The notes under the pieces are model-generated. The model did not search any database and was not told the DNA's origin. It worked only from the letters and a program-made list of their open reading frames with translations. A program made the position numbers and the translations under genes. 64,000 nt of DNA from Stutzerimonas kirkiae (lineage in GTDB: Bacteria; Pseudomonadota; Gammaproteobacteria; Pseudomonadales; Pseudomonadaceae), in assembly GCF_004327335.1 (NCBI RefSeq), contig NZ_QJUO01000009.1, positions 57,481-121,480 of the forward strand, written 5' to 3'. This document shows positions 25,886 through 36,945 of the stretch, one piece after another; position 1 is the first letter of the stretch; every line of letters starts with the position of its first letter.

Positions 25886-26274
25886 GTCGTCCCCGGGCAT
25901 GGGCCCTTGCAAGCCCGTGTAATCGAAAAGGCCGGAACCATCCGGCCCACGATCGATGCCGCACTTCGTCGGCCCGTCCATCGCGCCACGCCCCTCCCCC
26001 CGAGCGACCTAACGTATGCACACATCTATGTCTTGCCCTGTCGTTCCCGGTGTCGCGAACCCAGGTGCCACGCTCGTAAGCTCACCCGCCCTTATCCTAC
26101 GGGCGCCACCGAAAGTGGCTGTGCGGATGCCTGGTGGCGGGATGGGGACTTCGCCGCCAGGGATGGCGGCGAAGAGCTACAGGGAGGTATTCACGCGTAC
26201 CCCGTCCCGACACCAGGCATTCGCACAGGAACGCGAATCCCGAGGCTGAGCCATCGCGCTCTTGGCCGAAAAAA

Positions 26275-26345
26275 CGCTGGAAAGCCGACCGGAGGAAAGA
26301 GCGGGACCGCCGCTGTTCTGCGTCCGGCTTTCCAGCCTCCAGCGC
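26275..26345. repeat. REP-like inverted repeat between fecI-type gene and betT
   Basis: GCTGGAAAGCCGAC (26276-26289) is nearly complementary to GTCCGGCTTTCCAGC (26322-26336), and CTCCAGCG follows. Similar GCTGGA/TCCAGC palindromes occur at 38215 and 44753. The rest of 25848-26379 holds the Fur-like site and a short inverted repeat around 26150 (CGCCGCCAGGGATGGCGGCG). No gene is supported. Confidence 0.6.
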
Positions 26346-26379
26346 CCTTATCGAAACGAGCATCGCGCCTGGCGCCCGC

Positions 26380-28419
26380 TCACTCCGGGAAGGTAAGGGT
26401 ATTGCCTGGCGCTTCGCGGTAGATGTGCAGGAAGTTCAGGTGGCGCTCGTAGTGGTCGAGGATATCGTTGATCACCTGGTGCTTGCTGTAGTCCATCAGG
26501 TCGTTGCCCTGGGTGCCTTCGCGCAGGTAGGTCTCCAGGCGGTAGTAATGGGACTTGCCGGAGCGCGCGCGGTAGGTGAAACCTGGCACCGCATATGCCT
26601 GCGGCCAGATCTGGTAGACGAAGTTCTGCTCGTCGCCCAGCAGCACCACCAGCTCCAGGTGGCTGAGCTTCTCGTCGCCGGTCGGCGGGTGCTCGGTGAA
26701 CTGCACCTTGGCGCCACGCAGTTCGAGCTCCTGGGCGACTTCCTGCATCGCCGGGCGGCAGACCCTGTCGAGCATCTTCTGCGTGTGCGTGGTGCCGGGG
26801 AAGTTCATCACCCGCGACAACCGCTGCTTCCAGTTCAACGAGGCATCGACCGAGGTCGCCGGCATGCTGGACAACGGCTGCTGTGTGCTGGCCTTGCGGT
26901 AGTCCTCCAGGCGCATCGACTTGTACAACCCGGCCATCACGAAGAACATCACGAAGCTGAACGGCAGGCCCATGATCACCGTGGTGTTCTGCAACGCGGT
27001 GATGCCGTCGGTCATCAGCATGCCCAAGGTCAGCAGGCCGATGGTCACGGACCAGAAGATGCGCAGCCAGTTGGGCGCGTCATTGTTGATGTCGGCCAGC
27101 TTCGAGGTGAAATTGCCGAGCACCAGCGAGCCCGAGTCCGCCGAGGTCACGTAGAACAGCAGGCCGGTGATGGTGGCCACCGAGGCGCTCAGGGTGAAGC
27201 CCGGGTACTGCGCCAGCAAGCTGTAGACGCCGCGTTCCGGATAATTGATGACTTCGTTGGCGAAGCCGATATTGCCGGCTTGCAGAATCTGGTACAGCGC
27301 GCTGTTGCCGAAGATCGACAGCCACAGCAGGGTGAACACGAAGGGAATGATCAGCGTGCCCAGTACGAACTGGCGAATCGTCCGCCCGCGCGAGATGCGT
27401 GCCAGGAACAGCCCGACGAACGGCGCCCAGGCCACCCACCAGGCCCAGAAGAACAGGGTCCAGCTATTCATCCACTCGGTCGGCCGGTCGAAGGCGAAGC
27501 TGTTCAGCGTCATGCCGAGGAAGCGGTTGACGTAGTCGCCGATGTTCAGCACCAGCGCATTGAGCAGGAACTCGGTGTTACCGAAGAACAGCAGGAACAG
27601 CAGCAGCCCCAGCGCCAGCAGGACGTTCAGTTCGGAGAGGATGCGGATACCGCGGTTGACGCCGGAGATCACCGAAATGGTCGCCATCACCACCGACAGC
27701 AGGATCAGCGCGCCCTGCACGGCCAGGTTCTCCGGCAGGTCGAAGAGCACCTTCAAACCATAGTTCAACTGGACCACGCCGATACCCAGGGTGGTCGCGA
27801 TGCCGAAGATGGTGCCGATCACCGCGGCGATATCCACGCTATGGCCGATCGGCCCATAGATGCGCTTGCCGAAGATCGGGTAGAGCGAGGAACGGATGGT
27901 CAGCGGCAGGTTGTAGCGATAGCTGAAATAACCGAGGGCGATGCCCATCAGCGCATACATCGACCAGCCGGTCAGGCCGTAGTGGAACAGCGTCCAGACC
28001 ATCGCCTGGCGCGCGGCCTCCACCGTCTGCCCCTCGCCTTCCGGCGGCAGCATGTACTGGGTCACCGGTTCCGCCACCGAGAAGAACATCAGGTCGATGC
28101 CAATACCGGCGGCGAACAACATCGCCGACCAGCTCATCAGGCTGAACTCGGGCTTGGACTGCTCGGGGCCGAGCTTTATCTCGCCGAAGCGCGAGGTCGC
28201 CACGAAGATGACGAAGACGATATAGAGCGTGGCGGCCAGCAGGTAGTACCAGCCGAAGGTCGACGAGACCCAGCCGAGCACCGCGCTGATGGTCCTGCCC
28301 GATACCTCGGTGAAGAACACGGTCATCATGGTGAAGGCCAGGATCAGCCCCGCCGATACGAAGAAAACCACCCTGTTGAGAGTGTCCGCGGGTTTCGTCT
28401 GGAGGTCGCTTGAATTCAT
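26380..28419 (-). CDS. betT: Choline/betaine BCCT transporter BetT
   Basis: The 679-residue protein has about twelve hydrophobic helices and BCCT hallmarks: GIGIDLMFFSVAEPV, the conserved tryptophan-rich segment FFWAWWVAWAPFVGLF, and TSADSGSLVLGN. A long hydrophilic C-terminal extension from about 520 ends HLNFLHIYREAPGNTLTFPE, as in osmoregulated BetT proteins where the tail senses osmotic change. It imports choline by proton symport. It is divergent from betI and shares a promoter/operator region with it. The ATG is preceded by AGGGGA. Confidence 0.93.
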   Translation of the reverse strand: MNSSDLQTKPADTLNRVVFFVSAGLILAFTMMTVFFTEVSGRTISAVLGWVSSTFGWYYLLAATLYIVFVIFVATSRFGEIKLGPEQSKPEFSLMSWSAMLFAAGIGIDLMFFSVAEPVTQYMLPPEGEGQTVEAARQAMVWTLFHYGLTGWSMYALMGIALGYFSYRYNLPLTIRSSLYPIFGKRIYGPIGHSVDIAAVIGTIFGIATTLGIGVVQLNYGLKVLFDLPENLAVQGALILLSVVMATISVISGVNRGIRILSELNVLLALGLLLFLLFFGNTEFLLNALVLNIGDYVNRFLGMTLNSFAFDRPTEWMNSWTLFFWAWWVAWAPFVGLFLARISRGRTIRQFVLGTLIIPFVFTLLWLSIFGNSALYQILQAGNIGFANEVINYPERGVYSLLAQYPGFTLSASVATITGLLFYVTSADSGSLVLGNFTSKLADINNDAPNWLRIFWSVTIGLLTLGMLMTDGITALQNTTVIMGLPFSFVMFFVMAGLYKSMRLEDYRKASTQQPLSSMPATSVDASLNWKQRLSRVMNFPGTTHTQKMLDRVCRPAMQEVAQELELRGAKVQFTEHPPTGDEKLSHLELVVLLGDEQNFVYQIWPQAYAVPGFTYRARSGKSHYYRLETYLREGTQGNDLMDYSKHQVINDILDHYERHLNFLHIYREAPGNTLTFPE

Positions 28420-28644
28420 GTTGTCCCCTGGAAGATCCCTGAAAAGTCGCACCGCAATCCGCCCGCCGAAAACGCCGCTCGACGACGGCCGGACACTCGC
28501 CCGGCAGCATTCGGAACGCATCCCGGCCTGGCCAAGCAGCGCAGGAAGGCCATCCTGTCGACGCTTGCACGCACGCCGATGAAGCCGATGAAGTTGGACA
28601 GCGCTTCACCTGAAAGGAGCGGGGCCACGGTGCATAGCGCAGAA

Positions 28645-28673
28645 AATATACTTTTTATTGATTGAACGTTCAA
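28645..28673 (-). promoter_or_regulatory. Candidate betT promoter
   Basis: On the minus strand TTGAAC (28668-28673) and TATATT (28645-28650) are separated by exactly 17 bases. The -35 is half of the BetI palindrome. Confidence 0.6.
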
Positions 28674-28674
28674 T
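28661..28674. promoter_or_regulatory. BetI operator palindrome
   Basis: ATTGAACGTTCAAT is a perfect 14-base palindrome in the betT-betI gap. BetI is a TetR-family repressor released by choline and its operators are AT-rich palindromes of this kind. The site contains the -35 boxes of both divergent promoters. Confidence 0.75.
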
Positions 28675-28690
28675 TAAAAACAAATAGATT
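28662..28690 (+). promoter_or_regulatory. Candidate betIBA promoter
   Basis: TTGAAC (28662-28667) and TAGATT (28685-28690) are separated by 17 bases, mirroring the opposite-strand betT promoter. Confidence 0.55.
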
Positions 28691-28765
28691 GGCCGGGTAA
28701 CAGCATTGGCCGCCGTGCCCGAACGCAAGCCCGGGCACGGTGGGGAAAACCTTCAGGAGCGGGAA

Positions 28766-29365
28766 ATGCCGAAAGTGGGAATGCAGCCGATACGTCGGCA
28801 GCAGTTGATCGAAGCGACCCTCGCCGCAGTCAACGAGGTGGGTATGCACGAAGCGTCGATCGCGCAGATCGCGCGGCGCGCCGGAGTCTCCAACGGCATC
28901 ATCAGCCACTACTTCCGTGACAAGAACGGCCTGTTGGAAGCGACCATGCGCTACCTGCTGACACACCTGGGCAGAGGTGTCAGGGAACGTCTCGCGGCAC
29001 TCGCCGACGATGCCCCACAGGCACGCCTGCGCGCGATCGCCATCGCCAACTTCGACGACAGTCAGACCAACGCCGCGGCGATGAAGACCTGGCTGGCGTT
29101 CTGGGCCAGCAGCATGCATCACCCGCAGCTCTACCGCTTGCAGCAGGTCAACGACCGTCGGCTGTACTCGAACCTCTGTTACGAGTTCCGCCGTTTCCTG
29201 CCGCGTGATGAGGCGCGCCTGGCGGCCCAGGGCATGGCCGGGCTGATCGACGGGCTATGGCTGCGCAGCGTGCTCAGCGGTGAACCCTTCGATCACCAGC
29301 GGGCCTTACTGATTATCGAGCGCTATATCGCTGCGCAGGAACAGCATAACGAGCCACGGCCGTAG
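28766..29365 (+). CDS. betI: Choline-responsive repressor BetI
   Basis: The 199-residue TetR-family regulator begins [20 protein letters not shown]. The helix-turn-helix is [29 protein letters not shown] and the ligand domain carries [20 protein letters not shown], typical of BetI. Length matches the family (about 197). It represses the choline genes until choline binds. AGGAG precedes the ATG, which is preferred to upstream alternatives. First gene of betI-betB-betA. Confidence 0.94.
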   Translation: MPKVGMQPIRRQQLIEATLAAVNEVGMHEASIAQIARRAGVSNGIISHYFRDKNGLLEATMRYLLTHLGRGVRERLAALADDAPQARLRAIAIANFDDSQTNAAAMKTWLAFWASSMHHPQLYRLQQVNDRRLYSNLCYEFRRFLPRDEARLAAQGMAGLIDGLWLRSVLSGEPFDHQRALLIIERYIAAQEQHNEPRP

Positions 29366-29462
29366 GGTGCGCCGTGTGCACCGGCTTACTGTCGGTGCGC
29401 ACGGTCTGGGCGGCCTCGCGCGCCCTGCGTCCATGCAACCGATACCACCAGAGGAGAACCCG

Positions 29463-30935
29463 ATGTCCCGCTTTGGCATGCAGAAACTCTATATCGATGG
29501 CCGCTACCAGAGCAGCGGCGGCAATGAAATCTTCGAAGCCATCAACCCGGCCAACGGCGAAGTGATCGCCGAATTGCAGGCCGCCACGCGCGCCGATGTC
29601 GAGCTGGCGGTCGAGTCCGCGCAACGGGGCCAGCAGGCCTGGGCGGCGATGACCGCCATGCAGCGCTCGCGCATCCTGCGCCGCGCCGTCGACCTCCTGC
29701 GCCAGCGCAACGACGAACTGGCCGAACTGGAAACCCTCGATACCGGCAAGGCGCTGTCGGAAACCAGCACGGTGGACATCGTCACTGGAGCCGACGTACT
29801 GGAATACTACGCCGGCCTGATCCCGGCCCTGGAAGGCCAGCAGATTCCGCTGCGCGACAGCGCCTTCGTCTATACCCGTCGCGAGCCGCTGGGCGTGGTC
29901 GCCGGTATCGGCGCCTGGAACTACCCGATCCAGATCGCCCTGTGGAAGTCCGCGCCAGCGCTGGCCGCCGGCAACGCGATGATCTTCAAGCCGAGCGAAG
30001 TCACCTCGCTGACGGCGCTGAAACTGGCCGAGATCTACACTGAGGCAGGCCTGCCGGACGGCGTGTTCAACGTACTCACCGGCAGCGGCGCGGAAGTCGG
30101 CCAAATGCTCACCGAGCATCCGCGGATCGCCAAGATTTCCTTCACCGGCGGCGTCGCCACCGGCAAGAAAGTGATGGCCAGCGCCTCGGCCTCGACCCTC
30201 AAGGAGGTCACCATGGAGCTCGGCGGCAAATCCCCGCTGATCGTCTTCGCCGATGCCGACCTCGAGCGCGCCGCCGATATCGCCATGATGGCCAACTTCT
30301 ACAGCTCCGGGCAGGTGTGCACCAACGGCACCCGGGTCTTCGTACCCAGGGCCTTGCAAGCCGCGTTCGAAGCCCGGGTGGTGGAGCGCGTCAGGCGCAT
30401 CCGCCTCGGCGACCCGCTGGACCCTCGGGTCAATTTCGGCCCGCTGGTGAGCTTCGCGCATATGCAATCCGTGCTGCGCTATATCGACAGCGGCAAGCGC
30501 GAAGGCGCGCGCCTGCTGATCGGCGGCGAACGCGTCAGCGAAGGAGAACTGGCCAGGGGCGCCTTCGTCGCGCCGACGGTATTCAGCGACTGCAACGACG
30601 ACATGCTGATCGTCCGCGAGGAGATCTTCGGCCCGGTCATGAGCATCCTGGCCTATGACAGCGAAGACGAAGTGATCCGCAGGGCCAACGACACCGACTA
30701 CGGCCTGGCCGCCGGGCTGGTGACCCTCGACCTGGCCCGCGCGCACCGGGTCATCCACCAGTTGCAGGCCGGCATCTGCTGGATCAACACCTGGGGCGAA
30801 TCCGCCGCCGAGATGCCGGTGGGTGGCTACAAGCACTCCGGCGTCGGTCGCGAGAACGGTATCGCCACCCTCGAACACTACACGCAGATCAAATCGGTAC
30901 AGGTCGAGCTGGGCGATTTCAGTTCGGTATTTTAA
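29463..30935 (+). CDS. betB: NAD(P)-dependent betaine aldehyde dehydrogenase BetB
   Basis: The 490-residue product has the same length as BetB of E. coli. It shows the cofactor region [20 protein letters not shown], the general base Glu in MELGGKSPL (about 252) and the nucleophilic Cys in [15 protein letters not shown] (286). It oxidises betaine aldehyde to glycine betaine in the cytoplasm, an osmoprotectant in Pseudomonas that is also catabolised. It lies 97 bases after betI and 177 bases before betA, a gap filled by repeats. Confidence 0.95.
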   Translation: MSRFGMQKLYIDGRYQSSGGNEIFEAINPANGEVIAELQAATRADVELAVESAQRGQQAWAAMTAMQRSRILRRAVDLLRQRNDELAELETLDTGKALSETSTVDIVTGADVLEYYAGLIPALEGQQIPLRDSAFVYTRREPLGVVAGIGAWNYPIQIALWKSAPALAAGNAMIFKPSEVTSLTALKLAEIYTEAGLPDGVFNVLTGSGAEVGQMLTEHPRIAKISFTGGVATGKKVMASASASTLKEVTMELGGKSPLIVFADADLERAADIAMMANFYSSGQVCTNGTRVFVPRALQAAFEARVVERVRRIRLGDPLDPRVNFGPLVSFAHMQSVLRYIDSGKREGARLLIGGERVSEGELARGAFVAPTVFSDCNDDMLIVREEIFGPVMSILAYDSEDEVIRRANDTDYGLAAGLVTLDLARAHRVIHQLQAGICWINTWGESAAEMPVGGYKHSGVGRENGIATLEHYTQIKSVQVELGDFSSVF

Positions 30936-30948
30936 AACAGCCAAAAAC

Positions 30949-31092
30949 AGCCACAAGCTTCAAGCGGCAAGTAAAAGCAAGTGGCTCCGGCTCTCAGGGG
31001 CGATTGCGCTATACCGTTATTCGCCGGAAAGGGGCTTCGACAAAAGCGCTGAAGAAGCCCCGGCTTTTCTTGCAGCTTGTGGCTTGCAGCTT
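30949..31092. repeat. Repeat-rich spacer between betB and betA
   Basis: AGCCACAAGCT (30949-30959) is the exact reverse complement of AGCTTGTGGCT (31074-31084). CTTGCAGCTT occurs twice directly, at 31069 and 31083, flanking that arm. The left side also has AAAACAGCC repeated. This pattern of short direct and inverted copies is typical of Pseudomonas intergenic repeats. It could form a large stem in the transcript between betB and betA. Confidence 0.6.
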
Positions 31093-31112
31093 TCACCCGG
31101 AGGGTGCTGCTC

Positions 31113-32786
31113 ATGGAATACGACTACATCATCATTGGCGCCGGCTCGGCCGGCAATGTGCTGGCCACTCGCCTGAGCGAAGACGCCAGCGTCAGCGTCT
31201 TGCTGCTGGAAGCCGGCGGCCCGGACTATCGGCTGGACTTCCGTACCCAGATGCCCGCCGCCCTCGCCTACCCGCTGCAGGGGCGCCGCTACAACTGGGC
31301 CTACCTGACCGACCCCGAACCCTACATGAACGACCGGCGCATGGAGTGCGGGCGCGGCAAGGGCCTGGGCGGCTCGTCGCTGATCAACGGCATGTGCTAC
31401 ATCCGCGGCAACGCCATGGACTTCGACAACTGGGCCAGGGAGCCGGGCCTGGAAGACTGGAGCTACCAGGACTGCCTGCCGTACTTCCGCAAGGCGGAGA
31501 GCCGCGACAGCGGCGCCAACGATTTCCACGGTGGCGATGGTCCGGTCAGCGTCACCACGCCGAAGCCGGGCAACAATCCGCTGTTCGAGGCGATGATCCA
31601 GGCCGGCGTGGAAGCCGGCTACCCGCGCACCGACGACCTCAACGGCTACCAGCAGGAGGGCTTCGGCCCGATGGACCGCACCGTGACGCCGAACGGCCGA
31701 CGCTCCAGCACCGCCCGCGGCTACCTGGACCAGGCCAGGGCACGCGCCAACCTGACCATCGTCACCCATGCGCTGACCGACCGCATCCTTTTCGCAGACA
31801 AGCGCGCGGTGGGCGTCAGCTACCTGAAGGGTGGCGCTAAAGAAGCCATTACGGCCCGGGCAACCCGTGAAGTCCTGCTCTGTGGCGGCGCCATCGCCTC
31901 TCCGCAGATACTCCAGCGCTCCGGCGTCGGCCCGGCCAGCCTGCTGCAAGGCCTGGGCATCCCGCTGGTGCACGACCTGCCCGGGGTCGGCGAGAACCTC
32001 CAGGACCACCTGGAAATGTACCTGCAGTACGCGTGTACCCAGCCGGTTTCCCTCTACCCTGCGCTGAAGTGGTACAACCAGCCGGCGATCGGCGCCGAAT
32101 GGCTGTTCAACGGCAGCGGCATCGGCGCCAGCAACCAGTTCGAAGCCGGCGGCTTCATCCGCAGCAGCGCGGCGTTCGAATGGCCGAACATCCAGTACCA
32201 CTTCCTGCCGGTGGCGATCAACTACAACGGCAGCAACGCGGTGGAAGAGCACGGCTTCCAGGCCCACGTCGGCTCGATGCGCTCGCCCAGCCGTGGCCGC
32301 GTACAGGTGAAATCCAGGGACCCGCACGAACACCCGAGCATTCTCTTCAACTACATGTCCAGCGAGCAGGACTGGCAGGAATTCCGCGACGCCATCCGCA
32401 TCACCCGGGAAATCATGGCGCAACCGGCGCTCGCCCCTTACCGTGGCCGCGAGATCAGCCCCGGCATCGAGGTGCAGAGCGACGAAGAACTGGACGCCTT
32501 CGTCCGCGAACACGCGGAAACCGCCTACCACCCCTCCTGCACCTGCAAGATGGGCAGCGACGCGATGGCCGTGGTCGATGGCCAGGGCCGCGTGCATGGA
32601 CTGCAAGGGCTACGCGTGGTGGATGCCTCGATCATGCCGCAGATCATCACCGGCAATCTCAACGCCACCACCATCATGATCGCCGAGAAAATCGCCGACC
32701 GGATTCGTGGCGTCACGCCCCTGCCACGCTGCGACACCGCCTACTTCAAGGCGCAAGGCATGCCGCCGCGCCGGGCCAAAGGCTGA
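31113..32786 (+). CDS. betA: Choline dehydrogenase BetA (GMC oxidoreductase)
   Basis: The 557-residue flavoprotein starts [20 protein letters not shown], the FAD-binding Rossmann motif, and contains the GMC signatures [15 protein letters not shown] and the [18 protein letters not shown] region. The active-site His lies in [10 protein letters not shown] (about residue 472). It oxidises choline to betaine aldehyde at the inner membrane face. Length matches BetA (about 556). The start is preceded by GGAGGGTG. Last gene of the bet operon. Confidence 0.95.
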   Translation: MEYDYIIIGAGSAGNVLATRLSEDASVSVLLLEAGGPDYRLDFRTQMPAALAYPLQGRRYNWAYLTDPEPYMNDRRMECGRGKGLGGSSLINGMCYIRGNAMDFDNWAREPGLEDWSYQDCLPYFRKAESRDSGANDFHGGDGPVSVTTPKPGNNPLFEAMIQAGVEAGYPRTDDLNGYQQEGFGPMDRTVTPNGRRSSTARGYLDQARARANLTIVTHALTDRILFADKRAVGVSYLKGGAKEAITARATREVLLCGGAIASPQILQRSGVGPASLLQGLGIPLVHDLPGVGENLQDHLEMYLQYACTQPVSLYPALKWYNQPAIGAEWLFNGSGIGASNQFEAGGFIRSSAAFEWPNIQYHFLPVAINYNGSNAVEEHGFQAHVGSMRSPSRGRVQVKSRDPHEHPSILFNYMSSEQDWQEFRDAIRITREIMAQPALAPYRGREISPGIEVQSDEELDAFVREHAETAYHPSCTCKMGSDAMAVVDGQGRVHGLQGLRVVDASIMPQIITGNLNATTIMIAEKIADRIRGVTPLPRCDTAYFKAQGMPPRRAKG

Positions 32787-32890
32787 CCGCCCGAACGGAA
32801 ACCCGGGGGCCGCACCTGAGGATCGTGCGTCGATCATTCAGGTGCGCGCCGCACACCCTACGCGAAAACGCCTGACTCCAGGCCAGAACG

Positions 32891-32921
32891 AAAAGAGGCG
32901 ATCACCAGGATCGCCTCTTTT
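32891..32921. terminator. Bidirectional terminator between betA and ppsA
   Basis: AAAAGAGGCGATC and GATCGCCTCTTTT form a 13-bp perfect stem with loop ACCAG. A and T runs at either side make it work in both directions for the convergent genes. Confidence 0.85.
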
Positions 32922-32954
32922 CCTACAGCCAGATTTCATACGGCCCGGAGGCTG

Positions 32955-35324
32955 TCAGACCTCGGCGTCAGCCAGGAAGAACCAGGTGTCGAGCACCGAG
33001 TCCGGGTTCAGCGAGACGCTTTCGATGCCCTGCTCCATCAGCCATTTGGCCAGGTCCGGGTGGTCCGAAGGGCCCTGGCCGCAGATGCCGATGTACTTGC
33101 CGGCCTTGTTGCACGCCTGGATGGCACTGGCCAGCAGCTTCTTCACCGCCGGGTTACGCTCGTCGAACAGGTGGGCGATGATGCCGGAGTCGCGGTCCAG
33201 GCCCAGGGTCAGTTGGGTCATGTCGTTGGAACCGATGGAGAAGCCGTCGAAGAATTCGAGGAACTCATCGGCCAGCAGCGCGTTGGACGGCAGCTCGCAC
33301 ATCATGATCACGCGCAGGCCGTTCTCGCCACGCTTGAGGCCGTACTTGCCCAGCAGGTCGATGACCTGCGAGGCCTCGCCCAGGGTACGCACGAAGGGCA
33401 CCATCAGCTCGACGTTGGTCAGGCCCATGACATCACGGACCTTCTTCATCGCCCGGCATTCCAGCTCGAAGCAGTCGCGGAAGGAATCGCTGATGTAGCG
33501 CGAAGCGCCACGGAAGCCGAGCATCGGGTTTTCTTCTTCCGGCTCGTAGAGCTTGCCGCCGATCAGGTTGGCGTATTCGTTGGACTTGAAGTCCGACAGG
33601 CGCACGATGACCTTCTTCGGCCAGAACGCGGCGGCCAGGGTACTGACGCCCTCGACCAGCTTCTCGACATAGAAGTTGACCGGATCGTCATAGCCGGCGA
33701 TGCGCTTCTCGACGCTGCTCTTGACCTCGCTCGGCAGCCCGGCGAAATTCAGCAGCGCCTTGGGGTGTACGCCGATCATGCGGTTGATGATGAACTCCAG
33801 GCGCGCCAGGCCGACCCCGGCGTTGGGCAGTTGCGCGAAGTCGAAGGCACGGTCGGGATTACCGACGTTCATCATGATCTTGAATGGCAGTTCCGGCATG
33901 GCGTCGATGGAGTTCTGGCGAATGTCGAAGCCCAGTTCGCCTTCGAAGATCAGCCCGGTATCGCCTTCGGCACAGGTCACGGTGACACGCTGGCCGTCCT
34001 TCAGCAGTTCGGTGGCGTTGCCGCAGCCGACCACCGCCGGAATGCCCAGCTCACGGGCGATGATCGCCGCGTGGCAGGTACGCCCGCCACGGTTGGTGAC
34101 GATGGCGCTGGCGCGCTTCATCACCGGCTCCCAGTCCGGGTCGGTCATGTCGGACACCAGCACGTCGCCCGGCTGCACCTGGTCCATTTCGGAAACATGG
34201 TGGATGACCTTGACCGGACCGGAGCCGATGCGCTGGCCGATGGCACGGCCTTCCACCAGCACGGTGCCCTTTTCCTTGAGCAGGTAGCGCTCCATGACAT
34301 TGATGTTGCTGCGGCTCTTAACGGTTTCCGGACGCGCCTGCACGATATAGAGCTGGCCGTCGTCACCGTCCTTGGCCCACTCGATGTCCATCGGCCGGCC
34401 ATAGTGCTTCTCGATGATCAGCGCCTGGCGGGCCAGGTTGCCGACTTCTTCGTCGGTCAGGCAGAAGCGTGCGCGCTCGGCGGGATCGACCTCGACGGTC
34501 TTGACCGACTTGCCGGCCTTGGCTTCCGTGCCATAGACCATCTTGATCGCCTTGCTGCCCAGGTTGCGGCGCAGGATCGCCGGGCGGCCGGCCTCCAGCG
34601 TGTGCTTGTGGACATAGAATTCGTCGGGGTTGACCGCGCCCTGCACCACGGTTTCGCCCAGCCCGTAGGCGCCGGTGATGAACACCACGTCGCGGAAACC
34701 CGACTCGGTGTCCAGGGTGAACATCACCCCGGCGGTGCCGGTTTCCGAGCGCACCATGCGCTGCACGCCGGCGGACAGCGCCACCAGCTTGTGGTCGAAG
34801 CCCTGGTGCACGCGGTAGGCGATGGCGCGGTCGTTGAACAGCGAAGCGAAGACTTCCTTGGCGGCACGGATCACGTTGTCCACGCCGCGGATGTTCAGGA
34901 AGGTTTCCTGCTGGCCGGCGAAGGAAGCGTCCGGCAGGTCTTCGGCGGTGGCCGAGGAGCGCACGGCCACCGCCATGTTGTCGTTGCCGCCGCTCATCTC
35001 GGCGAAGGCGGTACGGATATCGGCATCGAGGCGCGCCGGCAGTTCGGCGTCCATCACCCACTGGCGGATCTGCGCACCAGCCTTGGCCAGGGCATTGACA
35101 TCATCGACATCGAGGGCGTCCAGGGTCGCGTGAATGCGATCGTTGAGACCGCTCTGCTCGAGGAAGTCACGATAGGCCTGGGCCGTGGTGGCAAAGCCAC
35201 CTGGTACGGAAACACCGGCACCGGCGAGGTTGCTGATCATCTCGCCCAGCGAGGCGTTCTTGCCCCCAACGTGCTCGACATCGTGGTTGCCGAGCTTATC
35301 GAGGGAAACTACGTACTCTACCAA
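32955..35324 (-). CDS. ppsA: Phosphoenolpyruvate synthase
   Basis: The roughly 790-residue enzyme has the ATP-grasp N-terminus ([39 protein letters not shown]). The phospho-His is in [20 protein letters not shown], and the C-terminal PEP/pyruvate domain includes [20 protein letters not shown] and [13 protein letters not shown]. It converts pyruvate, ATP and water to PEP for gluconeogenesis. I choose a TTG start ([11 protein letters not shown]) because GGAGAG lies six bases upstream and Pseudomonas homologues begin [10 protein letters not shown]. An ATG six codons upstream (35342) is the alternative. Divergent from its regulator ppsR. Confidence 0.93.
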   Translation of the reverse strand: MVEYVVSLDKLGNHDVEHVGGKNASLGEMISNLAGAGVSVPGGFATTAQAYRDFLEQSGLNDRIHATLDALDVDDVNALAKAGAQIRQWVMDAELPARLDADIRTAFAEMSGGNDNMAVAVRSSATAEDLPDASFAGQQETFLNIRGVDNVIRAAKEVFASLFNDRAIAYRVHQGFDHKLVALSAGVQRMVRSETGTAGVMFTLDTESGFRDVVFITGAYGLGETVVQGAVNPDEFYVHKHTLEAGRPAILRRNLGSKAIKMVYGTEAKAGKSVKTVEVDPAERARFCLTDEEVGNLARQALIIEKHYGRPMDIEWAKDGDDGQLYIVQARPETVKSRSNINVMERYLLKEKGTVLVEGRAIGQRIGSGPVKVIHHVSEMDQVQPGDVLVSDMTDPDWEPVMKRASAIVTNRGGRTCHAAIIARELGIPAVVGCGNATELLKDGQRVTVTCAEGDTGLIFEGELGFDIRQNSIDAMPELPFKIMMNVGNPDRAFDFAQLPNAGVGLARLEFIINRMIGVHPKALLNFAGLPSEVKSSVEKRIAGYDDPVNFYVEKLVEGVSTLAAAFWPKKVIVRLSDFKSNEYANLIGGKLYEPEEENPMLGFRGASRYISDSFRDCFELECRAMKKVRDVMGLTNVELMVPFVRTLGEASQVIDLLGKYGLKRGENGLRVIMMCELPSNALLADEFLEFFDGFSIGSNDMTQLTLGLDRDSGIIAHLFDERNPAVKKLLASAIQACNKAGKYIGICGQGPSDHPDLAKWLMEQGIESVSLNPDSVLDTWFFLADAEV

Positions 35325-35467
35325 GGTGATCTCTCCAGTCATGTTGGAATCTCGATCCGAGCCATGTCGCCGACAGTGACCTGGCCCCGCAAAATAAGTG
35401 ACAATGCCCGCCATTCCACACTCGGCGAAAATGCCGGGCAACGTTCTTCACCCAAGGCCCGCAGCCC

Positions 35468-36286
35468 ATGAAACGAACTGCTTTCTTCATCTCCGACGGC
35501 ACCGGCATAACGGCCGAGACGCTGGGCCAGAGCCTGCTCGCACAATTCGAGAACATCAGCTTCATCAAGTTGACGCGCCCGTACATCGATACTGCGGAAA
35601 AAGCGCGGGTAATGGTACAGCAAATCAATGCGGCAGCGGAAAAGGACGGTGCCCGCCCGATCATCTTCGATACGCTGGTGAACCAGGAAATCCGCGACAT
35701 CCTGGCCGAGTCGGATGGTTTCATGATCGACATCTTCTCATCCTTCCTGTCGCCCCTGGAAAACGAGCTGAGCTCGCGCTCCTCCTACTCCGTGGGCAAG
35801 TCCCACTCCATTTCCCACCACACCAGCTACATGGAGCGGATCGACGCGGTCAACTTCGCGCTGGACAACGACGATGGCGCCCGCACGCGACATTATGACA
35901 AGGCCGACCTGATCCTGGTGGGTGTTTCCAGGTGCGGCAAAACGCCCACCTGCCTGTATATGGCCATGCAATACGGCATCCGCGCCGCCAACTACCCGCT
36001 GACCGAGGAAGACATGGAGCGCCTGCAATTGCCGGCGACCCTCAAGCAGTACCGCGACAAACTGTTCGGCCTGACCATCGACCCGGACCGCCTGGCCGCC
36101 ATCCGCAACGAGCGCAAGCCCAACAGCCGCTACTCCAGTTTTGCCCAGTGCGAGTTCGAAGTCCGCGAGGTGGAAAACCTGTTGCGCCGCGAAAATATCC
36201 CGCACATCAACTCCACGCATTTCTCGGTGGAGGAAATCTCCGCCAAGATACTGGTGGAGAAAGGTGTGGAACGTCGCTTGAAATAA
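35468..36286 (+). CDS. ppsR: PEP synthase regulatory kinase/pyrophosphorylase (DUF299)
   Basis: The 272-residue protein shows the family start [19 protein letters not shown]. The P-loop is [15 protein letters not shown], with later motifs YPLTEEDM and LFGLTIDP. It inactivates PpsA by ADP-dependent phosphorylation of an active-site Thr and reverses this with phosphate. It is divergent from ppsA across about 140 bases, the usual arrangement. Confidence 0.94.
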   Translation: MKRTAFFISDGTGITAETLGQSLLAQFENISFIKLTRPYIDTAEKARVMVQQINAAAEKDGARPIIFDTLVNQEIRDILAESDGFMIDIFSSFLSPLENELSSRSSYSVGKSHSISHHTSYMERIDAVNFALDNDDGARTRHYDKADLILVGVSRCGKTPTCLYMAMQYGIRAANYPLTEEDMERLQLPATLKQYRDKLFGLTIDPDRLAAIRNERKPNSRYSSFAQCEFEVREVENLLRRENIPHINSTHFSVEEISAKILVEKGVERRLK

Positions 36287-36306
36287 CCTTCTTCGAGTCC
36301 TGAAAA

Positions 36307-36945
36307 ATGATACTGATGGATGCACTGCTGTTCGCCCCGGTCGCCTTCCTGATAGCCCTGACACCCGGTCCGAACAACTTCTGCGCAATGAACAACGGCA
36401 TACGCCACGGTGTGGCGACCGCCGTCCTGGCCACTAGCGGGCGGGTGCTGGCCTTCGCCATTTTCCTGTTCATCTCCGCCGTCGGCCTGGGCGCCATGCT
36501 GTTGGCCTCGGAAACCGTGTTCACCGCGATCAAGTGGGTCGGCGCGGCCTACCTGGTCTATCTCGGCATCAGCGCCTGGCGCAGCCACTCCTTCGCCGGC
36601 CTGGACAGCGACGAAGCGGCCGCCCTGCCACGCCGGAACCTGTGGAAGTCGATGCTGCAGGAATTCCTCATCGGCATCAGCAATCCCAAGGCCATCCTGC
36701 TGTTCGCGGCGATCTTCCCGCAGTTCATCAAACCCGGCCAACCCGCCGCGGAGCAGTTCCTCTACCTGGGCACCACCTACCTGCTGGCCGAGTACGCCGC
36801 TTCCCTGGTCTATGCGCTGTTCGGCCGGCAGATCCGCCGGCTGATCAAGACCGCCCGAGGCGTGCGCCGGCTGAACAGAACCACCGGTGCCTTCTTCGTC
36901 GGCGCCGGCGGTCTGCTGCTCGGCAGCAGCCACAAGCTCTCGTAG
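36307..36945 (+). CDS. LysE/RhtB-family amino-acid exporter
   Basis: The 212-residue protein has about six hydrophobic helices and the family start LIALTPGPNNFCAMNNGIRHG. AAYLVYLGISAWR and FLIGISNPKAILLFAAIFPQF follow, all typical of LysE/RhtB translocators that export amino acids or homoserine lactones. The substrate is unknown. It lies 20 bases after ppsR and could be co-transcribed. Its stop codon is inside the terminator hairpin shared with prpF. Confidence 0.88.
   Translation: MILMDALLFAPVAFLIALTPGPNNFCAMNNGIRHGVATAVLATSGRVLAFAIFLFISAVGLGAMLLASETVFTAIKWVGAAYLVYLGISAWRSHSFAGLDSDEAAALPRRNLWKSMLQEFLIGISNPKAILLFAAIFPQFIKPGQPAAEQFLYLGTTYLLAEYAASLVYALFGRQIRRLIKTARGVRRLNRTTGAFFVGAGGLLLGSSHKLS

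Noticed and set aside
26134..28413. A 759-codon plus-strand frame rich in Gln, His and Arg
   Set aside because: It mirrors betT on the minus strand, which has clear BCCT motifs.
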